Shown in pieces: positions 56,359 to 57,065 of a stretch of 57,065 nucleotides of DNA. The notes beneath the pieces are model-generated. The model was given only the letters and a program-made list of their open reading frames with translations, was not told the origin of the DNA and ran no database searches. The stretch's first letter is position 1. Every line of letters starts with the position of its first letter. Source of the stretch: Anaerolineales bacterium. Lineage in GTDB: Bacteria > Chloroflexota > Anaerolineae > Anaerolineales > Villigracilaceae. A program made the position numbers and the translations under genes. Location: the NCBI GenBank assembly GCA_016789025.1, contig JAEURC010000093.1, forward strand, positions 1 to 57,065. Direction: 5' to 3'.

Positions 56359-57065
56359 ATGGAATATCGCAATCTCGGCAAGGCTGGCGTAAAAGTATCC
56401 GCCATTGGAATCGGATGCAACCAATTCGGCGGCAAAGTGGATGCGGCTGGCACGAAAGCCATCGTCCATCGCGCGTTGGATGAGGGCATCAACTTTTTCG
56501 ACACGGCGAACGTCTACGGCAACCCGAACGGCACATCGGAGGAATATCTCGGCGCGGCGCTCGAAGGTGAAAGAGAACGCGTGGTCATCGCCACGAAAGT
56601 CCGATTCAAAATGGGCGAAGGTCCGAACGACGTGGGCGCGTCGCGGTATCACATTTTGAACGCGGTCGAGGCGAGTCTGCGGAGGCTTGGCACAGACCGA
56701 ATAGACCTGTATCAAATTCACGCGTGGGATGAATCGGTTCTCGTCGAGGAGACGATGCGCGCGCTCGACGATCTAGTCCGCGCTGGCAAAGTCCGCTACA
56801 TCGGCGCGAGTCAATTTTCGGCGTGGCAGTTGTCGCACAGCAACACGCTCGCCGAGATGATGGGCTGGGAGCGCTTCGTCACGATCCAAACGCATTACAA
56901 CCTGCTCGAACGCGACGCCGAGCGCGAACTCGTGCCCTATTGCGCGTGGGCGAACGTTGGCATCCTGCCGTATTTTCCGCTCGCGGGCGGTTTGCTCACT
57001 GGGAAATATACGCGCGGCGAAGCGCCACCTGAGGGATCGCGCGGAACGTTCAGCCCATACGTGAA
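56359..57065 (+). CDS. Aldo/keto reductase, truncated by window edge
   Basis: An open frame of 235 codons from ATG 56359, running off the right edge. AAGGA lies 8 nt upstream of the start. It begins MEYRNLGKAGVKVSAIGIG. Active-site residues are in order: Asp and Tyr in INFFDTANVYG, Lys in VVIATKVRF and His in YQIHAWDES. NADPH-dependent carbonyl reduction is expected. The missing part would hold the C-terminal cofactor-binding loop. Confidence 0.93.
   Translation, partial: MEYRNLGKAGVKVSAIGIGCNQFGGKVDAAGTKAIVHRALDEGINFFDTANVYGNPNGTSEEYLGAALEGERERVVIATKVRFKMGEGPNDVGASRYHILNAVEASLRRLGTDRIDLYQIHAWDESVLVEETMRALDDLVRAGKVRYIGASQFSAWQLSHSNTLAEMMGWERFVTIQTHYNLLERDAERELVPYCAWANVGILPYFPLAGGLLTGKYTRGEAPPEGSRGTFSPYV

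Overview
The window looks like chromosomal DNA from a non-model Chloroflexota bacterium, most likely class Anaerolineae. This is an inference from the gene repertoire: a long TPR protein with a tryptophan-rich acidic linker, MacB/FtsX exporters with lipoprotein adaptors, a DUF3048 lipoprotein, a DUF2905 protein and a PucC-like carrier. GC content is moderately high, coding density is high, and the intergenic gaps are packed with short palindromic and tandem repeats. Apart from the repeats I see no insertion sequence, prophage, CRISPR array or rRNA.

Layout. 1-3.2 kb, minus strand: a truncated AT-rich membrane ORF, a methyltransferase with an in-frame UGA followed by a bacterial-type SECIS hairpin, two tandem DUF1801 proteins and upp. 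3.3-10.1 kb: a TetR regulator divergent from a four-gene exporter (two ATPases, one fused to a cyclic-nucleotide-binding-like domain, an FtsX permease and a lipoprotein adaptor), with a consensus promoter and candidate operator between them. 10.2-20.9 kb, plus strand: ruvB, DUF2905, an AT-rich zinc-finger gene, queA, a family-5 uracil-DNA glycosylase, an alpha/beta hydrolase, an S51-like protein with a CysRS-like tail, pyrimidine-nucleoside phosphorylase, the TPR protein and ndk. 21.0-33.1 kb, minus strand: a tightly packed cluster of a second adaptor/ATPase/FtsX exporter, an ABM-fold protein, a PucC-like carrier, a rifampin-phosphotransferase-like ATP-grasp enzyme, a divergent PlsY, two hydrolases and a DMT transporter. 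33.2-37.6 kb: rsfS (apparently with a CUG start), thpR, a CheY-like regulator, DUF1684, an ECF sigma/anti-sigma pair, tRNA-Val and a LysM-M23 peptidase. 37.6-46.5 kb, minus strand: an MFS exporter, an SRAP protein, selB, a coiled-coil protein and three degenerate complex-I/Mrp-like membrane subunits. 46.6-57 kb: a DUF3048 lipoprotein, a Cas4-like nuclease, a phosphodiester glycosidase, DUF1385, an M20 peptidase, an oligopeptide-binding protein, secG, a PHP protein, a small P-loop kinase and a truncated aldo/keto reductase.

How parts fit together. SelB at 39.7-41.6 kb shows that selenocysteine decoding is available, which makes the UGA-containing methyltransferase at 0.45-1.19 kb a credible selenoprotein rather than a pseudogene. 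The two exporters are of the MacB/LolCDE class, and the second is embedded in a cluster that suggests lipid or tetrapyrrole chemistry.

The most unusual non-coding signal is a set of intergenic elements built from exact 7-, 8-, 9- or 10-bp units. In the clearest of them the first half carries the unit and the second half its reverse complement in the same phase. Two of the 8-bp elements are each exactly twelve units (96 bp) and sit just upstream of a ribosome-binding site. Related heptamers occur inside queA and the uracil glycosylase gene, and a separate hairpin repeat lies in frame inside the Cas4-like nuclease gene. Several genes appear to be leaderless, with a -10 box 6-9 bp upstream of the ATG.
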